Shown in pieces: positions 1-7,493 of a stretch of 37,695 bases of DNA. Position numbers and translations under genes: made by a program. The DNA comes from Lentimicrobiaceae bacterium (lineage in GTDB: Bacteria > Bacteroidota > Bacteroidia > Bacteroidales > F082), in assembly GCA_015061335.1 (NCBI GenBank), contig SUWT01000014.1, positions 1-37,695 of the forward strand. Direction: 5' to 3'. Below the pieces are notes generated by a model that saw only the letters and a list, made by a program, of their open reading frames with translations, was not told the DNA's origin and did not search any database. The stretch's first letter is position 1. Each line of letters begins with the position of its first letter.

Positions 1-96
1 AATATTGATGTGAGCGGTTTATGTAGCGGAATTTACATAGCAAAGATTTATCTTGAGGACGGAACAATAGTAAGTAAGAAGATCGTCAAGAGATAA
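1..96 (+). CDS. 3' end of a T9SS-exported protein (C-terminal sorting tail)
   Basis: Only the last 31 codons are in the window; the gene starts to the left. The visible residues have the pattern G-x-Y-x8-9-G-x3-KK-x2-K, ending SKKIVKR, which is the shape of the type A C-terminal sorting domain of the type IX secretion system. That domain directs a secreted protein through the outer membrane and is then removed. The passenger domain is not visible, so its function cannot be stated. The assignment rests on a short tail, but the spacing of glycines and lysines is typical. Confidence 0.6.
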   Translation, partial: NIDVSGLCSGIYIAKIYLEDGTIVSKKIVKR

Positions 97-131
97 TATC
101 AGAATAATCTAAATAAATGATAATTCAGGTA

Positions 132-184
132 GAGACGCGTCAATGACACCTTAAAAAATAAACAAGATGTCATTGACACGTCTC
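132..184. repeat. Imperfect palindromic repeat, copy 1
   Basis: A 21-base left arm (132-152, beginning GAGACGCGTCAATGACACC) and a 21-base right arm (164-184, ending TCATTGACACGTCTC) are inverted copies differing at two positions, around an A-rich spacer (153-163). The same two arms recur at 32442-32495, so this is a dispersed element and not a local hairpin. It follows the T9SS gene and lies at the 3' side of the YitT gene. It could act as a transcript-end structure, but it lacks a clean T-run; a REP-like element is the more natural reading. Confidence 0.8.
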
Positions 185-275
185 ATAGCCATCGCCATCG
201 CCATAGCCATAGCCATAGCCATAGCCATAGTCATTGCCATCGCCATTGACACGTCTCATCGCCATTGACACGTCT
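185..275. repeat. Hexamer tandem tract plus two extra right-arm fragments
   Basis: Bases 185-247 are about ten copies of a degenerate hexamer ATAGCC / ATCGCC. They run into two partial copies of the palindrome's right arm (CATTGACACGTCTC at 244-257 and CATTGACACGTCT at 263-275). The last base of the second fragment is shared with the stop codon of the YitT gene. The tract is non-coding and looks like slippage expansion attached to the palindromic element. Confidence 0.75.
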
Positions 276-1141
276 TATTTTTTCATCATCTCAAAGCCTT
301 TTCCATAAACTCCCATTACTGTATTTACAGAAACAAAAGCAGATGGATCTAACTGTTTCACAATCCTAATGACACGTTGCGATTCTGTCTTACGAACCAC
401 AACCATTAATATTTCTGACTCAGTCTTGGTGTACCAACCTGTGCCTTTTATCACTGTCACGCCCCTGCGTATCTCTCCACTTACTTTGTCAGCAATCTCA
501 TGTGGTTTTGATGAGAAAATAAACATCTGCACTGATTGTTTGCTACCGTTCATTGTCAAGTCCATTGTATAACTTGTAACCATGAGACCGACATAACTAT
601 AGATAAGAAGTTCGAGATCTCGGAAAACAAAATACGAACATGTAATAATAGCCACATTGATAAATAAGGAAAGACGTCCTAATGTTACATTACGATATTT
701 ATTTATCATTACTACAATAACATCGGTTCCGCCTGTACTGCTTCCTTCCAGAAAAATTAAACCACAAGCAACGCCATTAAGTCCTGCTCCAAGGACTGCA
801 GCAAGAAAGCGATCCTCAATAATAGGTTTTAAAAACACGAATTCCTGAAATACATAAAATGTTATTGAGGTCATGATAACAGAATAAATGGTACTTATGG
901 CAAATCGTCTTCCCAGCGATTTAAATGCAATGAGAATAAGTATTGCATTTAACACAAAAATAGTAATACCCGTTGGGATATCGGTTAACCAATAAATAAT
1001 TGTTGACAAACCTGTCACGCCACCGCCTAACATTTGGTTTGGGATAAGAAAGGCAGTCCATCCAATGGCAGATACAATAATTGCTGCCGTAATAATAATG
1101 TGGCTTTTAACTTCTTGCCAGATAGTAAAATTCTTACTCAT
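275..1141 (-). CDS. YitT family membrane protein (DUF161/DUF2179)
   Basis: A 288-residue protein with five or six hydrophobic segments in the first ~200 residues, including one near the N terminus (ITAAIIVSAIGWTAF), followed by a soluble C-terminal domain of about 80 residues. The glycine-rich motifs LGGGVTGLSTI and EGSSTGGTDVI, and the C-terminal RRGVTVIKGTGWYT and NTVMGVYGKGFE, are characteristic of the YitT membrane family with its DUF2179 nucleotide-binding-like domain. The transport substrate and role of this family are largely unknown. The ATG start gives the full N terminus. A -7-like box lies 15 bases upstream. The gene stands alone, with the tRNA terminator upstream and repeats downstream. 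Confidence 0.88.
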   Translation of the reverse strand: MSKNFTIWQEVKSHIIITAAIIVSAIGWTAFLIPNQMLGGGVTGLSTIIYWLTDIPTGITIFVLNAILILIAFKSLGRRFAISTIYSVIMTSITFYVFQEFVFLKPIIEDRFLAAVLGAGLNGVACGLIFLEGSSTGGTDVIVVMINKYRNVTLGRLSLFINVAIITCSYFVFRDLELLIYSYVGLMVTSYTMDLTMNGSKQSVQMFIFSSKPHEIADKVSGEIRRGVTVIKGTGWYTKTESEILMVVVRKTESQRVIRIVKQLDPSAFVSVNTVMGVYGKGFEMMKK

Positions 1142-1155
1142 ATTTTTATTTTTTA

Positions 1156-1163
1156 CAAAGTTA
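1156..1163 (-). promoter_or_regulatory. Candidate -7 box for the YitT gene
   Basis: On the minus strand this reads TAACTTTG, matching the Bacteroidota -7 consensus TAnnTTTG, 15 bases before the ATG. No clear -33 TTG is seen at the expected distance, so this is a motif match only. Confidence 0.4.
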
Positions 1164-1198
1164 CAAAAATGTTTTTTAATTGTTGTTTTATTAATATA

Positions 1199-1231
1199 AA
1201 AAAAACGCCAATGAATGTCATTAGCGTTTTT
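1199..1231 (-). terminator. Rho-independent terminator after tRNA-Leu
   Basis: On the minus strand, directly after the tRNA, an AAAAACGCTAATGA arm pairs with TCATTGGCGTTTTT across a short loop and is followed by a T-run. It ends the tRNA transcript. Confidence 0.8.
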
Positions 1232-1233
1232 CG

Positions 1234-1318
1234 TACCTGAGGCCGGAATCGAACCGGCACGCCCGAAATGGGCACAGGATTTTAAGTCCGGCGCGTCTAC
1301 CTATTTCGCCACTCAGGC
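1234..1318 (-). tRNA. tRNA-Leu (anticodon UAA)
   Basis: The minus strand folds as an 85-nt class II tRNA. The acceptor stem is GCCTGAG / CTCAGGT with a G-U closing pair and discriminator A. The anticodon loop CTTAAAA gives anticodon UAA. A long variable arm follows (TGCCCATTTCGGGCG region), then a T arm with GGTTCGATTCC. The CCA end is not encoded. It lies downstream of tRNA-Gly on the same strand, separated by a terminator-like hairpin. Confidence 0.96.
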
Positions 1319-1329
1319 ACTTAATCCTC

Positions 1330-1356
1330 AAAAAAAATCCCGACTAACCATCGGGA
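1330..1356 (-). terminator. Terminator-like hairpin between the two tRNAs
   Basis: On the minus strand TCCCGA pairs with TCGGGA around a 7-base loop and is followed by eight Ts. It sits after tRNA-Gly and before tRNA-Leu, so it may attenuate read-through from the shared promoter or act as a processing site. Confidence 0.6.
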
Positions 1357-1361
1357 CTGTG

Positions 1362-1434
<73 letters not shown>

Positions 1435-1448
1435 GTTGTTTGATGATG

Positions 1449-1478
1449 CAAAGATACGTATTTTTTTATTGCGCGCAA
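1449..1478 (-). promoter_or_regulatory. Promoter of the tRNA-Gly/tRNA-Leu unit
   Basis: On the minus strand a TTG (1476-1478) and TATCTTTG (1449-1456) are 19 bases apart, matching the Bacteroidota TTG-N17-23-TAnnTTTG promoter. The start of tRNA-Gly lies 14 bases downstream of the -7 box. Confidence 0.75.
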
Positions 1479-1553
1479 GTTTTTTTTAACTTTTTTTTGA
1501 AATATTTTTCTAATCGTTGATAATCTGAATATTACAGACATATTTTTATCTAA

Positions 1554-1599
1554 AAAAACTCTTGCTACGGTATAAAACCATGATATTTTATGAGTTTTT
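1554..1599. repeat. Bulged inverted repeat upstream of the DUF1566-like gene
   Basis: AAAAACTC (1554-1561) pairs with GAGTTTTT (1592-1599), and inside it ATAAAA (1572-1577) pairs with TTTTAT (1586-1591). A 10-base bulge lies on the 5' side. The function is unknown; it could be a terminator remnant or part of a control region. Confidence 0.4.
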
Positions 1600-1606
1600 A
1601 CCTATC

Positions 1607-1637
1607 TTTATCAGAAAAAATATCACATTCTGATAAA
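1607..1637. promoter_or_regulatory. Perfect 10-bp dyad, candidate operator
   Basis: TTTATCAGAA (1607-1616) and TTCTGATAAA (1628-1637) are perfect inverted copies around an 11-base AT spacer. The dyad lies 28 bases upstream of a good -7 box (1666-1673), a position suited to a regulator site. No T-run follows on the plus strand, which argues against a terminator for that strand. Confidence 0.4.
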
Positions 1638-1665
1638 AAAAACATTAAAATAATAAAAAAAACCA

Positions 1666-1673
1666 TATCTTTG
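1666..1673 (+). promoter_or_regulatory. -7 box of the DUF1566-like gene
   Basis: TATCTTTG matches TAnnTTTG exactly, 25 bases before the ATG. No TTG is found at the usual -33 spacing, which may mean dependence on an activator. Confidence 0.5.
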
Positions 1674-1698
1674 TGTTGTTATTTAAAAACTCTTTATC

Positions 1699-2289
1699 AT
1701 GAAAAAAGTAAAATTTTTATCATTATTATCTTTATTTTTTATCAGTTTTCTGTCATATTCTCAAAATAATGTAAAAGTCGGGGATTTTTACACTTTCGAT
1801 GACGACACCAAAGGCATAGTTTTCTACGTAAATGAAGAAGGACATGGTCTTGTCTTATCTCTTGAAGAAGAAAACTTAAAATGGGATAACGAAACACATT
1901 TCGTTTATTGTCAGGATATAGTACAGATAACGAATGAGGAATATCCTTCCGTAGAGATGCATCTAGGTTTAGGAGAGTTCAATACCGCTTTCATAATAGC
2001 TCAGTTGGGTGACAACAAAGCTCCTGCTGCGACTTATAGTAGAAGTCAGGGTTTAGAATGGTATCTCCCATCTGTAGCAGAGTTATACCAATTATTCAGT
2101 ATAGCCAACGAACACGGTGAAATAAACAAAATCTTGATAGAAAACGGACACAAACCATTAAAAGGATCTTATTGGACGAGTTCGGAGTACAATAATGGCG
2201 AAGCTTGGAGAATAAAACTTAGTGGTAAAGTAAAAAGATGCTCAAAGTTAGCTCTCAGAACCAATGTCAGAGCTGTCAGACAGTTCTAA
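1699..2289 (+). CDS. Secreted DUF1566/FISUMP-like protein
   Basis: A 196-residue protein that begins with a signal peptide (MKK, then a hydrophobic run rich in L, F and S, cleavage probably after SYS at ~21). The second half carries the pattern WYLPSVAELYQL...GSYWTSSEYNNGEAWRI...VRAVRQF. This is the signature of DUF1566/Lcl_C and the related FISUMP (Fibrobacter major paralogous) domains, found in exported proteins with a C-type-lectin-like fold. Its ligand and role are not known. There is no T9SS sorting tail. Its stop codon overlaps the mutS stop codon on the other strand (2286-2289), leaving no room for a terminator between the convergent genes. Confidence 0.75.
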   Translation: MKKVKFLSLLSLFFISFLSYSQNNVKVGDFYTFDDDTKGIVFYVNEEGHGLVLSLEEENLKWDNETHFVYCQDIVQITNEEYPSVEMHLGLGEFNTAFIIAQLGDNKAPAATYSRSQGLEWYLPSVAELYQLFSIANEHGEINKILIENGHKPLKGSYWTSSEYNNGEAWRIKLSGKVKRCSKLALRTNVRAVRQF

Positions 2290-4904
2290 CGAAGCAATTT
2301 CTTTATCTCATTCAGTTTCATCAGAGCTTCAACAGGAGTAAGAATATCGATATTGGTATTTAAAATATCCTCCTTGATCTGAAGTAAAAGCGGATCATCT
2401 AGTTGAATAAAGCTTAGCTGCATATCATCACATGGTTTTGTATTCTTCACAGCCTTATTCATAGATTCGTGAGAATGTGATTTCTCTAACATCGACAACA
2501 AGGCATCTGCTCTATCGACGACTTTACGAGGCATTCCCGCCATAGCTGCGACATGAATACCGAAACTATGCGCGCTACCGCCTTTCTTCAATTTACGCAG
2601 AAAGATAACCTTATTGTTCAACTCTTTTACACTCACATGATAGTTCTTTATCCTCCTAAAAGAAGACTCCATCTCTATAAGTTCATGATAATGAGTCGCA
2701 AACAAAACCTTGGCTCTATATTGAGGATGTTCGTGAAGATATTCAGTAATAGCCCAAGCAATACTGATACCATCATAAGTGCTTGTACCTCTACCTATTT
2801 CATCAAGAAGCACCAGACTCCTATTCGAGATGTTATTCAAGATACTTGCGGTCTCATTCATCTCAACCATAAAGGTTGACTCTCCTGAAGAAATATTGTC
2901 ACTAGCCCCTACCCTGGTAAATATCTTATCGACCAAGCCAATACGGGCAGAATGTGCAGGAACGAAACAGCCTATCTGGGCAAGCAATACTATTAAAGCC
3001 GTCTGTCGCAAGAGAGCAGATTTTCCCGACATATTAGGTCCTGTTATGATAATAATCTGCTGTTTTTCTCTATCCAGATACAGATCATTGGCGATATATT
3101 GTTCGCCCACGGGCATCATTTGTTCTATCACAGGGTGCCTACCCTCCTTGATATCAATCACATAAGAATCATCGACAAGTGCTCTGACATAATTATTTCT
3201 CAAAGAGACATCAGCGAAACTCACCAGGCAATCTATTTTGGCGATAAGAGAAGCATTAAGTTGTATAGGAGCCACAAATTCGCATGTAGCGTTGACTAGT
3301 TCAGAAAAGACCCTCTCTTCTATACGCTGAATTCTCTCATCGGCACCTAGAATCTTCTGCTCATATTCCTTCAGTTCCTCGGTAATATAACGCTCAGCAT
3401 TAGTCAAAGTCTGTTTCCTGACCCATTCTGCGGGCACCTTGTCCTTATGAATATTAGTCACTTCCAGATAATAGCCGAAAACATTATTGTAGCCGACTTT
3501 CAATGAAGAAATACCAGTTGCTTCAATTTCTCTTTTCTGAATATTGACGAGATAATCTTTACCTGAACGTGAAAGAGAACGAAGGCTATCTAACTCTTCA
3601 TCAACGCCATCATTAATAAAATTTCCTTTTGACAATACCGCTGGAGCATCAGGATTTATCACCTTTTTTATCTTTTGTTTGATACTTTCACAAACATTGA
3701 GTTGCTCGGCAAAAAGTATCAAAGCCTGATTTTTACTATCACCACAAAGAGTTTTAATGCTTTCTATATGATCTAAAGCCCTAGCCACCTGTAGTAATTC
3801 ACGAGGATTTATTCTCAACAGTGACACCTTTGATATCAAACGTTCTAGATCACCGACCTGACGAATCACATCCTGAAAGATATATGTCAGATCATTATTT
3901 TTCACGAAGAAATCTACCACTTCATAGCGAGCATTGATTTGTTCTTGATTTTTCAATGGTAAGGAAAGCCATCTGCGCATCAGACGACTACCCATTGGCG
4001 AGGTAGTTTTATCAATCACGTCTATAAGAGTCTTTGCATTGCTATTATTTGAATGAAGCAATTCCAGATTTCTTATAGTAAACCTATCCATCCATACAAA
4101 CTGACTACTATCGATACGAGACATGGAGCTTATATACGAGATCTTATCATGTTGAGTCTCATGAAGATAATGAATAGCCGCACCAGCAGCCACTATTCCT
4201 TTAGGGAAATCACCGACACCAAAACCTTTAAGAGAGTTTGTATTAAAATGACGTGTTAAAATATCATTGGCATAATCATCGGTGAACACCCAGTCATCAA
4301 ACACAGTAAGATAATGATTATCGCTGAATTTCTCTATAAACATTTTACGTTTATTACGTTGGCAGAGAACTTCAGAAGGATTAAAACTCTGCAGAAGCTT
4401 ATCTATATACTCATTATTTCCTTGTGTTAGATAAAACTCACCTGTTGACACATCCAGGAATGCCACTCCCGATTCTTTCTCTTCTATATGAACGGATGCC
4501 AGAAAATTATTTTCCTTTTGCTCAAGAACATTTTCATTATAAGTAACACCTGGTGTCACCAGCTCGGTAATACCTCGTTTCACTATTTTCTTTGTCAATT
4601 TAGGATCTTCGAGTTGCTCGCAGACAGCCACTTTTTGTCCCGACTTAACGAGTTTTGGAAGATATGTGTCGAGAGCATGATGAGGGAAACCCGCCAATTC
4701 TGTGGCAGTAGCAGCAGATTTACCACGTTTTGTAAGCACAATACCCAGAATCTCAGATGTTTTAATGGCATCCTCACCAAAGGTCTCATAAAAATCGCCT
4801 ACTCTAAACAATAACAACGCATCAGGATATTTTGCCTTAAACGAATAATATTGTTTCATCAAAGGAGTTTCGTTTTCTAGATTATCTTTTTCTTGCTTTG
4901 CCAT
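2286..4904 (-). CDS. mutS: DNA mismatch repair protein MutS
   Basis: Recognises mismatched bases and small loops in DNA and starts MutL-dependent repair in the cytoplasm. The N-terminal mismatch-binding domain shows the F-x-E motif (F38-Y39-E40 in RVGDFYETFGEDA). The ATPase domain has Walker A GPNMSGKS at about residues 622-629, then Walker B LLDEIGRGTSTYDG, ATHYHEL, and a short C-terminal helical region. The start at 4904 (MAKQEK) gives 872 residues, the usual MutS length. An in-frame ATG at 4910 and TTG at 4913 would add only two or three residues. It is convergent with the DUF1566-like gene. Confidence 0.98.
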   Translation of the reverse strand: MAKQEKDNLENETPLMKQYYSFKAKYPDALLLFRVGDFYETFGEDAIKTSEILGIVLTKRGKSAATATELAGFPHHALDTYLPKLVKSGQKVAVCEQLEDPKLTKKIVKRGITELVTPGVTYNENVLEQKENNFLASVHIEEKESGVAFLDVSTGEFYLTQGNNEYIDKLLQSFNPSEVLCQRNKRKMFIEKFSDNHYLTVFDDWVFTDDYANDILTRHFNTNSLKGFGVGDFPKGIVAAGAAIHYLHETQHDKISYISSMSRIDSSQFVWMDRFTIRNLELLHSNNSNAKTLIDVIDKTTSPMGSRLMRRWLSLPLKNQEQINARYEVVDFFVKNNDLTYIFQDVIRQVGDLERLISKVSLLRINPRELLQVARALDHIESIKTLCGDSKNQALILFAEQLNVCESIKQKIKKVINPDAPAVLSKGNFINDGVDEELDSLRSLSRSGKDYLVNIQKREIEATGISSLKVGYNNVFGYYLEVTNIHKDKVPAEWVRKQTLTNAERYITEELKEYEQKILGADERIQRIEERVFSELVNATCEFVAPIQLNASLIAKIDCLVSFADVSLRNNYVRALVDDSYVIDIKEGRHPVIEQMMPVGEQYIANDLYLDREKQQIIIITGPNMSGKSALLRQTALIVLLAQIGCFVPAHSARIGLVDKIFTRVGASDNISSGESTFMVEMNETASILNNISNRSLVLLDEIGRGTSTYDGISIAWAITEYLHEHPQYRAKVLFATHYHELIEMESSFRRIKNYHVSVKELNNKVIFLRKLKKGGSAHSFGIHVAAMAGMPRKVVDRADALLSMLEKSHSHESMNKAVKNTKPCDDMQLSFIQLDDPLLLQIKEDILNTNIDILTPVEALMKLNEIKKLLR

Positions 4905-4927
4905 AAACATCAATATTTATTAAACTA

Positions 4928-4935
4928 CAAAGATA
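4928..4935 (-). promoter_or_regulatory. Candidate -7 box of mutS
   Basis: The minus strand reads TATCTTTG, an exact TAnnTTTG match, 23 bases before the mutS ATG. The -33 element is unclear. It lies back to back with the promoter of the RNA methyltransferase gene. Confidence 0.55.
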
Positions 4936-4966
4936 AGGATTTTTATTTTCGTTTTTGATAATGTAT

Positions 4967-4974
4967 TATTTTTG
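4967..4974 (+). promoter_or_regulatory. Candidate -7 box of the RNA methyltransferase gene
   Basis: TATTTTTG matches TAnnTTTG, 16 bases before the ATG at 4991. Its position argues against the upstream in-frame TTG (4955) and ATG (4961) as starts, since these would precede or overlap the promoter. Confidence 0.5.
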
Positions 4975-4990
4975 TCAAAAAATAATAACG

Positions 4991-5518
4991 ATGCGAAAAC
5001 TAACGACGACAGAATTAAACAGGGTAAGTTTAACAGAATACCGACAAATCAAAAAGATCGACATCATAGTCGTATTGGATAATATACGTTCATTAAATAA
5101 CATAGGTTCATTCTTTCGTACCGCCGATGCTTTTAGGATAGCGGAGATTTTTCTTTGCGGCATAACAGCCTGCCCGCCGCATCGCGAGATTCACAAAACA
5201 GCACTCGGAGCAGAAGAAAGTGTAAAATGGCGTTATTTTGACAGTACAGAAGAAGCTTGCATCTGTCTGAAAGAAAAAGGATACGAAATAAATGCCGTAG
5301 AACAAATTGAAAACAGCATAATTCTAGATGAATTCATTCCAAAAGAGAAATCTGCATATATATTTGGTAATGAGGTAGATGGCATCGACGATTGTGTACT
5401 TAAATATTGTGATAATGCCATTGAGATTCCTCAAGAAGGAACAAAACATTCACTAAATGTATCAGTTAGCGCAGGCATAGTGATGTACACACTTTTTAAT
5501 ACATTGAAAAATAATTAA
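4991..5518 (+). CDS. TrmH/SpoU-family RNA 2'-O-methyltransferase
   Basis: A 175-residue SPOUT methyltransferase that transfers methyl from SAM to a ribose 2'-OH of tRNA or rRNA. The three family motifs are present: motif 1 NIGSFFRTADAF, motif 2 FGNEVDGI, and motif 3 IPQEGTKHSLNVSVSAGI, which forms the trefoil knot that binds SAM. No N-terminal L30e-like RNA-binding domain is seen, so it resembles the short TrmH/TrmL-type enzymes more than RlmB. The target nucleotide cannot be told from sequence. The ATG at 4991 is chosen because of the promoter just upstream. Confidence 0.9.
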   Translation: MRKLTTTELNRVSLTEYRQIKKIDIIVVLDNIRSLNNIGSFFRTADAFRIAEIFLCGITACPPHREIHKTALGAEESVKWRYFDSTEEACICLKEKGYEINAVEQIENSIILDEFIPKEKSAYIFGNEVDGIDDCVLKYCDNAIEIPQEGTKHSLNVSVSAGIVMYTLFNTLKNN

Positions 5519-5578
5519 TTTATAGATTGAACCTAGTCTTTTCATCTTTGTTTTGTGATAAACAAAAACAACAAAAAG

Positions 5579-7387
5579 ATGAAAAAAATTAATTCACTAT
5601 TCAGAACTTTAGTTGTTGTCATTTTAATGATAACACCTATGGTTTTTCAAGCGAAAAACCACGACGTAAGAGGCATGGCAAAACATATCGACAAAGTATA
5701 TATAGGAGCCACGCCAGAGATTCTAGAAAATAAAGGCAATATGGTCACTGTCACCATCGAGGCTGATTTTCCCCCAAGATATTTTCATAAAAAAGCCGTT
5801 ATGAATATAAGTCCGGTTTTAGTTTATGAAAATGGAGAAACCGAATTGCCATCAATAAATTTCATAGGCGAAAAAGTTGAAGGAGACGGCATTACCATAA
5901 GCAAAAGACATGGAGGTAGTTTTTCTTACACAGTCACAATACCTTATAACGATGACATGTACAACTCACTATTGGTAGTAGAACCTTTGGTTTATGTATT
6001 CAAAACAAAAGTACATCCTGATCATCAAAGCATTACGGAAAAAGAAAAATACGCTTTATGTAATACCTATATAGTGGCAGAAGGTGTCATCAACACTGCA
6101 AAAAACATTGACAAAAGCAGTTTGAAGACCGCATACGTAAAACCAGTTCAGAACAAAACAGAAGCAAGCGATGATGGTGACATATTCTTCATGGTGAACT
6201 CCGATAAAGTCAACTGGGCTACACCTTTAAATAAAAACGTACAAAACAAATCAGCGATCTTTGATCTGACCTCACACATCATAAAAGGATGGAATATACA
6301 AAATATTGAGATTCAAGGATGGGCTTCACCGGAAGGATCAAAAGAATACAACAAAAAATTATCTGCTGAGAGAGCAAAAGCCGCTGAAGAATTCCTCAGC
6401 AACAGATTAAAGACACTGGCCGCACAGAAAGATTCAAAAGTCAGTTACAAAAACATTGACGAAATCAATTTTATAACAAAAGGTAACGGAGCCGATTGGA
6501 ACGGACTCATGACAGCAATCGAACAATCTAATATCAAAGATAAGAAACAGATTATAAATACCTTAAAGAATCAGTCAGAAGAACAAAGAATTGCTCAAAT
6601 GAATAAATATATCAAACAATATCCTGAATTTGAACAATCGATATTACCATCTTTAAGAAAGAGCATCATAAAAATTAATACAATAGAGCCGATGATGACA
6701 GACGAGCAAATCACAAAAAAATGTACCGACAATCCTAAATCATTGAGCTGCGATCAGATGATGTATGCCGCCACTTTGGTCAAAGATCTAAACAAAAAAG
6801 AAAAGATTTACATAACAGCCATAGAAACATATCCTAATCATCCCGAACCATATTGTAATGCAGGAGCTGTTGCCATAGAAAAAGGCAATATAAAACATGG
6901 AAAGCAATTGTTAACACAAGCTATTGAGATAAATGACCTATTAGCCGAAGCTTACAACAACTTGGGCATAGTGGCGATTTATGAAAACAACTACGCAGCA
7001 GCAGACGAATATTTCAACAAAGCCAAAAAATTAGGCATCAACACAAACTATAACGAAGGCGTTGTACATATCCACAAAGGCGATTATAATAAAGCCGTAA
7101 AATTAATGACAAAAGATAATCCTAAATGCGATTATAATGTCGCATTAGCACAAACATTAGACAAAAAATATACCATCGCCGAAGAGACAATCAGTTGCTT
7201 GGAAGAAAACGGACGCACCTTATATCTCCAAGCAGTGATAGCATCAAGAACAAAAGATCCTGAGAAAGCCATTAAACATCTGAGCAAAGCCATCAAAAAA
7301 GATTCAAAGATGAAAAAAATGGCTAAAAATGACATGGAATTTGCTTATCTACAGGATATGCCCGAGTTTATAGCCCTAGTAAAATAA
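5579..7387 (+). CDS. Periplasmic/outer-membrane OmpA-like protein with TPR repeats
   Basis: About 602 residues from the ATG at 5579 (MKKINSLF, then a hydrophobic signal sequence). An N-terminal beta-rich region (to ~190) is followed by an OmpA-like region with the motif IQGWASPEGSKEYN-x-L-x-x-RA and GNGADWNGL, then TPR-like helices from ~390 to the end (NAGAVAIEKGN, AYNNLGIVAIYENN), ending NDMEFAYLQDMPEF. This architecture is typical of Bacteroidota envelope proteins thought to anchor to or organise peptidoglycan and outer membrane. The OmpA-like part is clearly related to the C terminus of the double-barrel protein at 8466-10418. The in-frame start at 5555 is less likely because it lacks a signal-peptide beginning. 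Confidence 0.75.
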   Translation: MKKINSLFRTLVVVILMITPMVFQAKNHDVRGMAKHIDKVYIGATPEILENKGNMVTVTIEADFPPRYFHKKAVMNISPVLVYENGETELPSINFIGEKVEGDGITISKRHGGSFSYTVTIPYNDDMYNSLLVVEPLVYVFKTKVHPDHQSITEKEKYALCNTYIVAEGVINTAKNIDKSSLKTAYVKPVQNKTEASDDGDIFFMVNSDKVNWATPLNKNVQNKSAIFDLTSHIIKGWNIQNIEIQGWASPEGSKEYNKKLSAERAKAAEEFLSNRLKTLAAQKDSKVSYKNIDEINFITKGNGADWNGLMTAIEQSNIKDKKQIINTLKNQSEEQRIAQMNKYIKQYPEFEQSILPSLRKSIIKINTIEPMMTDEQITKKCTDNPKSLSCDQMMYAATLVKDLNKKEKIYITAIETYPNHPEPYCNAGAVAIEKGNIKHGKQLLTQAIEINDLLAEAYNNLGIVAIYENNYAAADEYFNKAKKLGINTNYNEGVVHIHKGDYNKAVKLMTKDNPKCDYNVALAQTLDKKYTIAEETISCLEENGRTLYLQAVIASRTKDPEKAIKHLSKAIKKDSKMKKMAKNDMEFAYLQDMPEFIALVK

Positions 7388-7398
7388 CATTATCACAG

Positions 7399-7430
7399 AA
7401 TGACCGTTGTAATGACGGTCATTTATTTTA
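7399..7430 (+). terminator. Rho-independent terminator after the OmpA/TPR gene
   Basis: AATGACCGT (7399-7407) pairs perfectly with ACGGTCATT (7415-7423) around a 7-base loop, followed by a T-rich stretch. It starts 12 bases after the stop codon. Confidence 0.75.
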
Positions 7431-7460
7431 CTAAAAAAAATTAACAATACATATTTTTTG

Positions 7461-7468
7461 TATCTTTG
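7461..7468 (+). promoter_or_regulatory. -7 box of the single-barrel gene
   Basis: TATCTTTG is an exact TAnnTTTG match, 25 bases before the ATG at 7494. It supports that start over the in-frame TTG at 7458, which lies upstream of this box. Confidence 0.55.
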
Positions 7469-7493
7469 CGCACTTATTTGTCCTGTAATTATA

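Noticed and set aside
4955..4990. Upstream TTG/ATG starts of the RNA methyltransferase
   Set aside because: They overlap or precede the -7 box at 4967-4974, and the added residues do not fit the family.
5521..5578. Promoter with CATCTTTG before the OmpA/TPR gene
   Set aside because: The first base deviates from TAnnTTTG and the only upstream TTG is 13 bases away, too close; not strong enough to list as a feature.
7458..7493. Upstream TTG start of the single-barrel protein
   Set aside because: It lies ahead of the -7 box at 7461-7468 and would put 12 residues before the signal peptide.
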